From Gibbula magus (lineage: Eukaryota; Mollusca; Gastropoda; Trochida; Trochidae), in contig OW388297.1 of NCBI GenBank assembly GCA_936450465.1, positions 29,530,387 to 29,594,386 of the forward strand: a stretch of DNA of 64,000 bases, written 5' to 3'. This document shows positions 11,531 to 24,360 of this stretch, one piece after another. The notes under the pieces were generated by a model. That model had not been told where the DNA came from, ran no database searches, and saw only the letters and a program-made list of their open reading frames with translations. Each line of letters begins with the position of its first letter. Position 1 is the first letter of the stretch. The translations under genes and the position numbers were made by a program.

Positions 11531-14500
11531 GCATCAGTATTTGAGATGTGCATGAGCCTATATCACTATGCTATTTACGTGTATACAAGTATATTACATA
11601 TGGAACATTCCCAACCTGAATCTATTACTGTTTTAGATAATTTTAAAAAATGACGTTTGATTAATTATAGCGCACACGTTGACTGTTTTCGACACACCAT
11701 CTCGATTTAATCTTTACCTTGTCATTTTACTGAAGAGAGATTAAAAGAACATATCAGCAAAAGTTTACTTTTCAATAAAATAACACCATAGATAATGTTT
11801 GGCATATGTGACTAAAACAAAACTTACATGGGAATTTTAAGATGTGCCTGTTAGTCATGAACATTGTCAAGAAAGGGCAAGACGTCGAAGTAAAAGTTTT
11901 ATTCATATGTACGTTAAGATATTTCTGTGATTGTAAGAACAAAAAGAAAACTGTAACTTGTTCCCCTGTTATAAAAAATAAGCATATTTGTAACAAACAT
12001 GATGACTGTGGTCGGGAAATACAAGAAAAGTTCACATATTTCAGAAAGTTTATCATTTTGACCATCCACCAGCCCAGCCCAACTAATTAGCTTGCTACAG
12101 TTAGAAATAGTGCCCCAGAAGACTGTCCTCTCTGTAAAAATGCTATACACACTACATACATGTATTCCCAATTTTTCAAACACGTCAGTTGATGTTCCAT
12201 ACCGAGCATGTCGACTGAAAGAGACTTTACTTTTGCAGGGCACTATTTTTCACTGTTTGTTTTCCACTATATCACTCTTCTAATATAGTGAATCGATGCC
12301 TTTTAAAAGAATGGATTACTCCGTTTATTTGTAGTGTTCAGGAAATGTGTCTCGTCCTCCAAACGAAAAGTCATGTTTATTCTGTTGTGTATATTAATAT
12401 AAAACATAGTAACACAAGTAATTAAAAAGTTGGTAGATTCAAGTATTCTCATCATAACACCTTAACATATTTGTACCAAATAAAAGCGACTTTTAATAAT
12501 TATTAAATACAATTAATTAGGATAATATTGGTTGGATGTTCCAATCCTATCTCATACACTACCAAGATATAACTATCCTATCTGAGATATTTAAAGATCC
12601 TATTAAGCTATACCAAGGGGAGGTAATCATTCTTGAAGTATATTCTCGGGTAAACCTTGTATCAATGGATTTTCAAAATCTGACAAACCTCCAGACAGAG
12701 ATAGTCAATGAGTAGTGGATTCGTAAAAATAAGACAATATGAACACAACACAATATGAGTGACGCCATCACCATGGATTAAGGATGAATGAAGGAAAAAC
12801 GTGATCACAAACCAGACGTTGCAGTGTCTGTATTTGGAATAGTAGACGCACATTCCAAAATATCCGAACAACTAAGAAATGTAAAACAAAACAGAATTTT
12901 ATGCCACTTACCTATAATTATATAAAAAGCGAAGTTTACATTAACAAAACCTAATTCATCTCCCGTGTTATTAACCTATATTCAGGTAAGTTTCTCCAAA
13001 ATTATATAAATAGGTTAAATCATGATAAGAAGCAAGGCTGGGAATGGGTATGTTATCTTGGGGTCTAATAGGATGACATACGCTGACCTGTATAATCAGT
13101 GCAAAAGGTATTTTAGTTTAGAATATTATAGTTTCGACAAATGTCTACACTGTAAAGCTTACGCTTTCATACGCTATCATGATCAAGTACAAATATTGGT
13201 TAAATTTGTACACCATACATTAATGTTATGCATTTTGTTCAATGGCTAAAAACAAATCATATGTCAAATCTGTTAGATCACCCTGTTCCCTGTATTTAAA
13301 TCCGTTAGACTACTTAATAATCGCAGTATGTAATAAGGAAAAGGGTCGTAAAGCTTATAGATTGGTTATGCATCGCTATTCATAGCATGTTTATTGTCAG
13401 CCATAATGAACATTATGTCAAGTTGGCGATCGCTAATTGGTCTTCCCATCCTTGGACTGTCAAAGATTTTCGAATTATAACCAGTTGACTGGCTTGCTAC
13501 GTATATTCAACCATAACGAGCATGTTCCCTATTACACACTCAGGACATTACATGTAAGTAGAGTTATGGATTGAAATACACTTCGGGAACTAGATGTTGT
13601 TGAATATGTGTATGTACAAATGATCAATGAAACCTGTTTCCAACTCGAATTTATGAATGTGTTTAATGATATCCATTGCAACACGTTCTGAACTATCTAA
13701 TTGTCTTGCCTAACGATTACAATGGTTTGCTTAGCTTAACATGCTTCAGGGGTTTACAGTATCATTTTCACAATATATTACTGAAGGCTGAATAATTGAA
13801 TGGTGTTATTGATTTGTCCCGCTGAATAAAAATAACCTATTGGTTTTGAAATATGTTTCGACGCTGCTACATAATGAGACCATTGAAATGTTTACATATT
13901 TGACGAATTTAATGTAAATTTAAAGTGGAGATGATTGAAAGGAATAACCCTGGTATACACTCGCCTTAATCTCTGCATTGGTGTTTTGAAAATGTGGATG
14001 AAGTAGAATGAATAGAGATATTTCTAAACAAATCCGTTCTTCAGTTTAAGACGTTGTTCGTCATAGTTCTTCATGTAAATAATGCATTTAAACTTGTATG
14101 TAGGACGACAAGAACACATAATACCAATATGAACATAAAAGCATTGCCAGAGTGTATTTTCAAGATAACAATATTGATTAACTATTCTACATCAGTCACA
14201 ATAATTAGATGAAATTGAAGGATAAACATGTCTTAGCATGTACATATCTGCTGACATGATTGTAATCTATATTGCACTTATATTAATCGCGATTGAGTCA
14301 AGTATGAGTTGGTGATGTAGTAACAAACTCCCTGGTTAGCTGTTAAGTGTATACCAGCCTCAGTAGTCACGCATTAATTTATTACAGTCTTTCCAGATCG
14401 TAGGTAAGCATGTCCACTAGCAGTGATAGCGATATGAAATGAAAAGTATTGTTGTGGGACCCAACTCCGAAAAAGCAGAGAGATGTCCTGTTCACCTTCA

Positions 14501-15290
14501 AGATAAATAATGTTTATATATTCATTTGTGTTTCATTTTTCACGAATAATAAATGCTAAATAATTAACGTTTGTATCACATGGATGGACGTTAAGTTTAA
14601 TATATTTTAACTGTGTTGTTTAACACTCTGTTCAGTCTGTTATGCAGTTGTAACTTAGGTTATGTAAATCTTCCTACTACAATCAATATAGCTAAACGTA
14701 ATAGAAAAGATAAATTACACTTCTCTATGCAGTATGATGAAAACGAGATGTAATTATTACGGAGATTCAAGTAACTAATACAAAACCGTAGGTATCATTA
14801 TAACATTCATTTCAAATTGTTTGAAAGGTTGAATAGATACAATGAGGACATCTTTGTTACTTTAATGACAAATGTTACACAAATATATATATATATCACC
14901 ATTAGAATGGTAACATAAATACCCCATTAATAAATATTGTGTTTAAAGGATAAATAAGTGAATTATTGGATTCAAATACAGCTGCATACCGAAAATTTGT
15001 TCATCAACATGTGAATCGAACAAACTTTCGGTAGGCAGCTGTATGCCAAATTTTAAAAATGATGCTATTTTATAAATGAACATACTGTTAAAGTATAATT
15101 TTAAGGTAAATCGGTGCTTTAGAGCGAAAATATCGACGTTAAAGTCGCCATTTTGCATCGAAATCAGTTAGGTAACCGTTCATTTTTAGCTAAACTATTT
15201 ATCATGTTATTAACATTGGGAATATGTGAATCAAAAAACTTATTTACTCTACCTTCGAAACTAATTCTGTGTATTCTTTATCAATAAAGT
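11531..15290. other. No gene recognised
   Basis: AT-rich DNA with only random short frames. A piece near 11775-11810 (ACACCATAGATAATGTTTGG and flank) resembles 61165-61200, indicating another small dispersed repeat. A short TA run lies near 14884-14896. Confidence 0.4.
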
Positions 15291-15295
15291 TACAA

Positions 15296-15526
15296 GAGGA
15301 CGAGTGACGAAATGCTCAGCATGGTGGACAATCTGGTGCAGAGGAAGACAGGAACAGCCTCGACAACTGTAATCCGCCCTGGACCTGCCACGCCTACTGA
15401 CCACATGACCTCTGACCCCTCTCCTCTCCCCCACCCGCACTGACTTCTTCTGCCCCACGAGATGACACGAAACCCATCCAGTTCACGGTCGAGCGTAATG
15501 GAGCAAAGATTACTTTCACAATGTGA
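15296..15526 (+). pseudogene. GC-rich coding-like block with one frameshift
   Basis: A 230-base island much richer in G+C than its flanks. One plus frame reads MLSMVDNLVQRKTG and continues through a Pro/Thr/Ser-rich stretch to TGA near 15438. The +2 frame then reads on through DDTKPIQFTVERNG to TGA at 15524-15526. The switch falls in a run of five C near 15427-15431, so a single lost C would explain it (old mutation or base-calling slip). An ATTAAA follows near 15542, suggesting a 3' terminal exon or a retrocopy. An AG near 15295 could be the acceptor. The family is not recognised. Confidence 0.45.
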
Positions 15527-15657
15527 AGGCTATTGAATTCTATTAAAATGTTGAACCTGCGAGTCTGTTTTTTTTTTTATATTTTCAGTTCCATTTATGT
15601 CGCCTTGTGTGCTAATGAATAAATGGGGGTATATTGAGGGGTATATACTATATATTC

Positions 15658-15882
15658 TTAAAGGGACAGTTCTATGGGGGTATTTTTTGTGGAGACGAAA
15701 TTCCAGGGGACGTTCTTTTTGACACATATACGTTATTAATGCATGCTTATAAAACAACCCGGTTGACACATTGTACTAAGTGCAATATTAGGAGCATGTA
15801 TTGATAACACCTATGTATCAAATCGACAATCCACTTGAAATTCGTCTCCACAAAAAGTATCCCGATAGAACTGTCACTTTAA
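15658..15882. mobile_element. MITE, 225 bases, about 44-base TIRs, TTAA ends
   Basis: The left end TTAAAGGGACAGTTCTAT and its continuation to GTGGAGACGAAATT are matched as an inverted repeat by the right end AATTCGTCTCCACAAAAAG...ATAGAACTGTCACTTTAA, with a few mismatches. The TTAA at each end fits a TTAA target site. The interior has no coding potential. A related lone end is at 3461-3506. Confidence 0.85.
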
Positions 15883-18800
15883 CTATCCCAATGCTGAGAT
15901 AATCAATGAATCACATGATGTAAATGCATTATTCGTATTCCACGCAGCATTACCTAATGTCATAGCGATGCTCGTGGTTACATCATGGCTATCCAAGCTT
16001 ATCGAGAATTAAAAAAAACCCATCCACGTGGCATGTCAATGTGTTGGTGCAAAATATAATGACGAGTAATATATCTATTGACGTCTCGCTGAATACTAAT
16101 GACGAGTTACCTGACACTAATGACGATTTAAATGTGAACATTTCCGAACTATTGATGATTAATTTAGGTTTAAGAAACTCATACCTTCGATAGCATTGTC
16201 CTGGTGATGTACATGTCGAGTGATTAATGATTAATGATACATGGTTAAGAGATCACCAACCTTAATCTTAAGAACAGGGAGATTTTCTGTAAAACAACTT
16301 ATTCAAAGTGAAAATACACGACCTTTCGAGGTATATACTCACTATATACTCACGACTTCATCTCCTTGGTGAAGGAAGGAGTATATTCTCCAAAACCTCG
16401 TGCATGTTCATACTAATTTAGTTGTTATCCAGAAAATCGTCCTGTTTTTAGGTTTGTCACTTCTAAGTGCCATTTAAAGACTTAATCCTTAATCTTCATT
16501 CATGTAAAACATTTTGTTGTGAAACTTCCTCGGTTACCCGTGGCTTTATGTTCCGACTATCTTCACAATATCTACCACTTGAATCTTTAGAATCAAAGAG
16601 TACTCAAATTCCCTGCTATTGAATTTGCCATTAAAACATCCACCAAAAAAAAGGTTTAGTAAATGTATGCAATGATTTGGTTAGATAGCCGAAATATTTA
16701 AGCCATTCCCTTACCACCTTGGTAAGTAAAAGTCACATTAACTGATTGATTGAGAAACCAACAAAGTAACATTGTGATCGACTTAAACCCGTCAATGTAA
16801 GGTATTTGTTTACTCATTCGTCATTGATACAGTGTAGAATATCGGAATCGTAAGTCCTTGGGAACCGTTGGTGGTTGCTAAGGAAATACCTGTTCAACTT
16901 CTCATCGTATTTTATTTCAAAGTATTGAATGTAACAGATCTACAAGGACACTTTATGAGGAAAGTTGCCTTGAACTTTGCGTTATATTATTCCAAAGGTT
17001 CTTGGGTCGTTGTTTTTCACAAGCCAAAAACAAATAAATGAAACATTTTAGAAATACATAGCTTTAATAGAAATGTAATTCTGAAGCCATATAAGTCAGT
17101 TATAATGATTGTTGTTATAACATGTGGATAGCAATGATCCCAGAGCCTGTGCTAAATATTCCCCTGAGCATCAACAGCATCTTCAACTGCAACTACGGAC
17201 TTCAAAGATACCATACTGACTTGTTGTTGTGACATTGAATATATTCTTTCATGATTGATAACTGCACGAGTAACTTATTCATGAATATAGAAACTCAGTT
17301 GATTGTCAATTACTTTGAGTTGTTCATTGGTGCAATTTTCCTTAACAAAAGTCATGAATCAAATATTGTTCACAAAAAGGACCAACTTGGACAATATATA
17401 CACTTGGCTAATTCTGATTGGCCATGTAAAGGAATTCTCGAACGTGTACGAAAGTGTACACCCTGTCAAAGTCATATGTGACAAACGAATAGTACCAATG
17501 GCATTGACCTTAGGTTGAATGCAACAGTTAAATAACGGATAGACTCGCAAAATCCGTATAAAAGAATCCAATTATCAACATCTATAAGGGAATTCCAATG
17601 AATATATTTTGTTTCCATTTTTACGTCAATAAATGATATTCCGAATACATATGTGCAGAATTACCTCCATATTTGACGACTCACAATAGGCGAATTTGGC
17701 TTCAATTGGTCAGAAATGAGGGGTAAATATGGTACAAATATAAAAACACAAGGGTAATATGTTCATTACACATGCTATGAGAATGTGTTTATAAATTGCC
17801 CTTTTCCCTTTTGAAATCATCGTTAAAAAACAGTGTCGATCACGATACGTTAAATCATAAAGTTGATCAATTACGATATGAGCTAACACGCTGAACCCTT
17901 CCCAGTATTAGTTCTATTTCTGATATAGCATAGTCATGTATGTATTCTACCATTGAAAGGGAATTGTAGAATGTAGTCCGTATCTTAAACCATTTGGTAC
18001 TTCACGATCTGTCTCTTAGCACCATCCAGGTTGAAATAACTCACAAAAGATAATTGCATATTCATATTTATTAAGTAACTTGAGGTTAATGTACAGATGG
18101 GTTAGTGTGAAGTACTGTTGCTTGTTTAACATGTCATCCCCTGTCTTGGATTATCCTGCGATACAACCATCTTATCGAAGCAAATACGTAAAGAACAATG
18201 CCATAAAGAAACGCAACGACTCCATTGCCGTAATCGTTCCACCCCTGTACTTCTCCACGGCTCATCTGAAAGTGTAACAAAAGGACAATTGCACTAGTTC
18301 TGTCAGTCATTAAGACAAACATAGCATACTTAATAGAGGACAGTTGAAAATCGTTGATGCTCATGATAATATTCAATGAAACAATAGTTTGTAATTCAAT
18401 TGACTATATATTAATTAATTCATTTCATGATCGGAAACAGGTTCCCGTATGAGATATCGCCTGTATGACGAATCTGACAGCTACACGTGAAATTTACATT
18501 AATTGTAAATATCGCAACAATAAATTACCACAGTGCAATGACATCATAGATTGGGGATGGTCTAGTGAGACACGTAGACTATAGATATTAGTTTCATTAG
18601 AGCTTTTGTACGCTGTTATTACAAAGTAAGAATGTTATAATAAGATAAAGTGTAAATAAAAGATGTCTACAACGTACATTAAACGCTAGACTGTTGAAAT
18701 AGGCAGGCTTTAACAAGTGAGGTTGAATACGGGTACTATAAATATTCATCTGCATTGACAATTAGGACATCTATAAGTGTAAGATTTTGATTGGTAAGGT

Positions 18801-19640
18801 TTTAATATCAAGCCATTCTTTACCTGAAAGACAGATTTTTGCAAAATTGATCAACAAAATATTTGGACTTTCATGAAATTATTTACCAATTGAAACCATC
18901 GCCATCTTTGAGTGTCAAGTCTACAAAAGTCTATGTATAGCATGTAGGTTTGAAAAACCAAAACAGTTGGTTGAATTCTACTGCTTACGCTTTAATATTA
19001 AAGTATTTGTTTATGATCATACGATCTCTTCTTCCCCAGAAAGGTTACACCCTTATGCTTTGCTATTTAACCAAGACCAATTTTGCGCAGTGCAGTTTAT
19101 CAACAATCAGGTTAATATAACCTCATCTTTGATTTAGACGTGTTACCATTCAATATACGTAAAAAAGGATTATGCATACACAACTCCGATGTTTGTAGTC
19201 ATATTCATGTAGTGTTGGAAGGCACCTACTAAGGGTTTAAAATAATATGATAAAATACCGCGAAGAGCATTAACATATTTATTCTTAAGCAAAGCGAATA
19301 GCATCATAACATTTTAAAAACCTTTTGTCTGACAGTGTGTCTCACAATTCCTAATGGCTATTTTTGGTTATACTTTTCATTTTCAAATACAAAATACTGT
19401 TCTTGTACTGCGTGTCTCTATAAAGGAACTGTTGAATTAAGAAATAGAAGACGACTTGTTTCGTGTTTTATGCTCTCTGCCATGTTTTATTCTACGATAA
19501 AGCACAAATACCAGTCTTCAATTTCTTATATTAGATGACCTTAAACAGATACTCGCTTTTATACATAACTCGTGGTGGTATTATGCTGTTTGTATAAAAT
19601 ATTTTTGAAAAAAATAATGCCTCTCGTCGTAGAAAACATT
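15883..19640. other. No gene recognised
   Basis: Only short random frames. Around 16057-16130 the motif AATGACGAGT/AATGACGA recurs three times without a clear array. No exon bounded by good splice sites was found. Confidence 0.35.
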
Positions 19641-19650
19641 CACTGACATT

Positions 19651-19735
19651 GACCAATCAAAGTGACGTGAAATATGACGTCATTTGCTTAGCGACGCTCT
19701 AACTGAGCGAGCATGTTTTATTGTCTTATATAAAG
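19651..19735 (+). promoter_or_regulatory. CCAAT/CRE/TATA promoter-like cluster
   Basis: In order on the plus strand: CCAAT (19653-19657), TGACGTG (about 19663), TGACGTCA (about 19675-19682), a GC-richer stretch with GCGACG and GAGCGAGC, then TTATATAAAG (about 19726-19735). The spacing is that of a compact RNA polymerase II promoter with initiation expected near 19760. No convincing coding exon follows closely on the plus strand, so the transcript is unknown. It could be a non-coding RNA or a mobile-element promoter. Confidence 0.4.
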
Positions 19736-20962
19736 CACGTTGTAGGCCCCATTGACCGCCTGTGTTGTATTGCCGTGGGTATCTTATATCTGTATATAAC
19801 TGCGGACCATCGGGAGGTCAAAGGGAAAGATTGTAGATAACACAGAATGTGCTCCATTTACAATGTTATAATTGATCTCGCTCTCTCCTACATCACAAAG
19901 CTGTGGCCAAACAAAGAATAAGCTTTGATATAAAAAATGTAGTAAACGTTCAATGATAGGCATCATGATCCACAATTACTGCATAATGATTCAGCATCCA
20001 CCAATAACTAATATTTATATACCTCTGTAATTGATGAACAACATCTCATACTTATGTCATCGGATATCAAAGGATGTACATGTGTATGTGTATTTTGCAT
20101 TGACGAGTGTTGGTTTATTCGATAACAGGAGACCATTTGGATGTACAGATCGATTACCTATTTTAGCAAGGATTTCTGATAAATAGAAATGAACACAGAA
20201 ATTAAGGACAACGCTACTTACAAAAAGCCAAAAACTATAAGCATTACATGTCATGAAGCAATCAGTCTTTTGGATGAGTTAAACTTATAATCCTAAAGGT
20301 TGTAATGAGTAACCTCGCATTCCGAAGACAGAGACAGGTGCGATACATTGCATGGGTCAACACACTTGACAGGAACAATGCTTATATCATATTATGTTGT
20401 ACGTGTAGTGTAACCATAACAGGTGACTAGCTGGTGAAGTATTTGTAGAGGGCATTCATATATAACTAAAGGTCAGATTGACAAAAAGATTGATAAAGTC
20501 ATGCATTAGACTCCAAAAGACATACAAACTATTTTTTTTAATATGAAACGTAGACAGGCATGTAGCATATATGTGTCCATGGGTAAGTGATTCCCATCCC
20601 AGAAATTCAGTGTTACCATTATTATCAGGTAAACTGTTCTTGTTTTAGAAAGTGAAGAAAAAAGGAATGTTGTATATCCTAAAACAGGTATACCTAAAGT
20701 ATTCTGTTTCAAACACAAGTTAAAAATGCAATTATAAATGTTCCATTGCAGTTGACACCAATAGCTGTTGTAGCTTGTGAATAAGGTTCTATGGTTCAAT
20801 TTAAGTTGAACTATGCAACATTATGGATCAGAAAGAAAATGAAAAATCTAGAGCAAAAGGCAATTTTGTTTTAAGGAAAATAGGTTACGTGGGAGGAACT
20901 GACTTCAGCAATCTCTGTGGGGAAATACTGGTCTATTTTATGTTTATGCAAGACCAACTTAC

Positions 20963-21180
20963 CGTCAGACCATGTTCGCTGCACATCTGTTGGGCCATCT
21001 TCCTCATAGCAGCCTGGTTGTTGGTATAGTTCCCTGAAGCTTCTGACACGAGTTCCCCGGACTGGATGAAGATGGGTTCCACTGATCTGACTCTGTGTCT
21101 CACAGACTCCGGCACCAGGTCGCTGATGTTCTTGTAGCCTCCACTGAAGGCTGCCAGCAGGTACACGCCGTCATCACAAC
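20963..21180 (-). CDS. Minus-strand exon b, unrecognised protein
   Basis: A GC-rich exon with acceptor TGTACCTGCAG and donor ACG|GTAAGT, phase 1-0, encoding 72 residues. It contains CDDGVYLLAAFSGGYKN, a charged helix ESVRHRVRSVEPIF, and NNQAAMRKMAQQMC. The upstream exon 22104-21904 ends in the phase this one needs, giving a Gly at the join. The alternating strand/helix pattern suggests a globular alpha/beta domain. No catalytic signature is recognisable. The downstream phase 0 would fit the exon starting at 10807, so this may be the 5' part of that gene across a roughly 10-kb intron, which is inference. Confidence 0.7.
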
Positions 21181-21903
21181 CTGCAGGTACATCAACACGG
21201 GTCATAAAACCTTTCAATTTGTAACCATTGCAAATTTAAACTGAACAAATCCAAATAAATGAAAATCTAAACTGCAAAATGCACGAATATCCCGTATTGT
21301 AAACCATACAAATTTAAGGAACATGCCACATTGTTAAATACAGCATTTTAGGATGGCAATTTGTAGGAACACCCAAAATTGAAATTACTTGTAAATTACA
21401 TTTGAACATTGTTCACCCTTACAAGTATGTTCTATGTCATATACCCTTCAAATTACAAGAACCGCTAACATTTAAATCCACTATTATATTTCTGGGGTGC
21501 CCAATGTTGTAATACCGCTTCAATTGCAGGATCATTTAACAATCACTTGTGTCATTCAGTAATGTCAAAACTTCTGTTTTGTTATTATTTTTTCATGCTA
21601 TAATTACCAGAATAATGTATTTTGATTATATGTAATTGACCCATGATTGTTAGCGTTGCCTCTTGAAGAAACATTTTTCTTCCTAATAGTTTGATCTCAA
21701 GATCATATGGACATGCAGTAAAACCAGACCAGAGATAATGTAAAACAATCTTCAGTCGTTAGATTTATTTACTATACACTTTGTTCTATGATATAGAACA
21801 TCGACATCCTCGGATAACATACGCACCACGTATGAGTGTTTATTTATCTACTTTAATACTATCTACTCAACAACTATAAACCCCTTTGAAACCATTCATG
21901 TAC

Positions 21904-22104
21904 CTTGGAGAACTGGAAGGACGTTATCTCTGAACTCATCGGCAGGTCGTCCTGTAGGGCGAAAAACTATAATCCTCAAAGTTTTATTTCCATGGTAACG
22001 ATTTCCGTCAATGAGCTGGGAGAACTGAGCTCTGATGTTCTTCTCAAGTGAGAAGTTGGAGGTGTACTCAGGGACGATGGTGATGTTATAATGTACACCC
22101 ATAC
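21904..22104 (-). CDS. Minus-strand exon a, unrecognised protein
   Basis: The acceptor is GTTGTTTTCAG and the donor CAAG|GTACAT, phase 1-1, with 66 complete codons. It reads MGVHYNITIVPEYTSNF, then a helix with KNIRAQFSQLIDG, a strand TLRIIVFRPTGRP and DEFRDNVLPVLQ. It joins in frame to exon b. The two exons together make a continuous alpha/beta domain with two possible N-glycosylation sequons (NIT, NFS), although no signal peptide or membrane segment is seen. The exon upstream of it was not identified. Confidence 0.7.
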
Positions 22105-24170
22105 CTGAAAACAACGGTGCAAGTGATCAGAGTTGGAATACATCAAATACCTCAAAGTTCAGATAATACGTTAAGCCGACATGTTGTACATGCAGGTTTA
22201 CATGGTGTTATGCCTTGCTGTGTCACCAAATCAGCTTGGCCCAGCCAGAAAATACTGGGGAAAATATCAACAATTGTCTCAAATCATTGCTGGAAACGTG
22301 TACTTGGTTTTGATTGGTTGAATTCTACAAGCGAACCCTCTCTCATTACCGAAACCGTTTTACCAGCCATGGACACATACATCGACTTCTGAAATATCCG
22401 ATTAACAAATTGAAAATCGAAATTCTGCTTTTATGTGAGATTAATTTGTTTTTTGACATTATGAAACACGTTTTCGAAACCATAAAAGCAAAATGTTCTC
22501 ATAAGACAGTTATTATTGACATCTACTACTTTCCTAATATGGGTGTCGTCTTCTTTGTTATGTACCGAGAACACGAGGAAAGACTTTGTTTCAAGAATAA
22601 ATTCTGTCACTATTGTTTGAAAGTCATTCAGTAAGTATTATAAGTATTAGGCCTAATTATAACCACGATATAATTTGTTTTTACTACTAAGACCCCTAAA
22701 AACCGTCCCCTTTTTGTTTCAGGGAGTTTTTACAAAGTGTAATTCCCAACGACAAATAACTGATAAATGATTAAAATGGTCAATGCAGAAAGGAGAAAGA
22801 CGCTACGCGTTCGATTTTTAATTTTAACTTTATAGCTGTTAATCCAGTAAAGCATTATTATTTGAGAAAATACACTAGCTATAGGTTAAGCTCTTACGGA
22901 AGGAATTCGAAGGCAATACTTCGTGACTGGTGAGATGAATAAATAGAATTATTTAACAATTAAAAATTCTTATATTTTACCCTTAATTTGTTGTTAATTG
23001 TGTGAAGCAAAAGTTGAATCTCATACATTAGCGAAAGCTCATTGAAAGTATTGAATGCTTTAGGGTGAACATGGAAGGGCTTCTTCGTTTTCATTGTTTC
23101 ATTTATTTGTCGATATTTCAATGTTCGTTGTCTATATACTGATGTATCTCTCCAATTAACCTTACCCAAGTGCTGAATGTGAATATCCACAAAATATTAC
23201 ATTGTTTTAGCACTTCTTGAGTGCTTCTGAAACAGTAACGTTTTTATTGACTAAAACTTAAACTAAAGTTTCGAAAACGCATCTTTCAAATATACCTACT
23301 CGCTTTAAAGTTAATTTGTAAATGTTTTATCCACTAAATCATTTCTACCTAACATGATATATTGGAAATGAAAACATTAAAAAAACTAGGCTAGCATTTA
23401 TTTGGTGAATATATGATCTGTTAAATCTGTTCTTCCTCTATGATTCTGAATGTCTGTCCATGCATATATGCGTCTCTTCACCTGTATGAACCCGATCTTG
23501 TTGTAAACCGGTTTCCAGCAGTATCATCAGACCACTGCACGCAAACTATTTGATCATCGGGAAAAAAACATAGCGACACGTTCAATTATATCATCATACT
23601 TGTTTTTGGAATCGGCAGTGTAATTTTACGATTTCTTTTTTTTTGGAGCTATAAATAAAACATGGACACACCTTGGAAACTAACAACAACACCATGCGCA
23701 TTTACTGCATAATTTATTATTTTTATTTCTTGTGAAACTGAAAACAACTTACGGTCACCATGCTCACTTACTGTATAATTTATGTTTCAGCTACTGTGCC
23801 CATTGCACAAACGACGTGATAAGGTGACTTGAAGAACCGGTTTTGAGATATAAATGGCGTGAACGACAGTGAACACATGCAATATTGCTATAGTTGGGAT
23901 CACCCTGTGTAAATGACTTCTACCATTTTCAAGAAATATCCGATGTGAAATTAGAACGCAAACACCCTCAATGACTAATTAGTTCAACACGTTTTCATGC
24001 CTGGCAAGCCATCCCTCAGCAAAATCAATATGTCAGGTGATCATTTCATCAAATCAAATCCACTATACGGCAAAATACATTTGACACTGTTTAATGCATA
24101 TTTCTTAACACTTTTTAATCATTTGTATCTGTGCAGTCTGTCGCCACGAGATGAACCACAGTGGATCATT
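22105..24170. other. No gene recognised
   Basis: Short frames on both strands without splice support. A small frame between acceptor-like TATACAG and GTAAGTTG near 23750-23785 is too short to call. Confidence 0.35.
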
Positions 24171-24178
24171 GGCAAGTA

Positions 24179-24232
24179 ACATGGAAAACGTTTTCAACAA
24201 AGAAAGTAATTCGCCGAGAAAGCAGGGTATGA
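24179..24232 (+). repeat. Outlying copy of the repeated cassette
   Basis: The sequence here (plus reading MENVFNKESNSPRKQG) is recognisably related to the cassettes at 27817, 55567 and 57410. Its left surroundings (24030-24070, ATATGTCAGGTGATC and ATCATCAAATCAAAT-like blocks) match 57525-57560. It shows that the duplicated block has a third, more diverged relative. Confidence 0.5.
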
Positions 24233-24360
24233 GTATGTACACGTATACAATGCAGACGCTGTATCTATCAGACGTCCTCTCTAAAAACACCACTATTCGT
24301 AAAGACTATAGTATCGGAAAAATACACATGAATAAAACTAGGATATTAAATAATATATAA

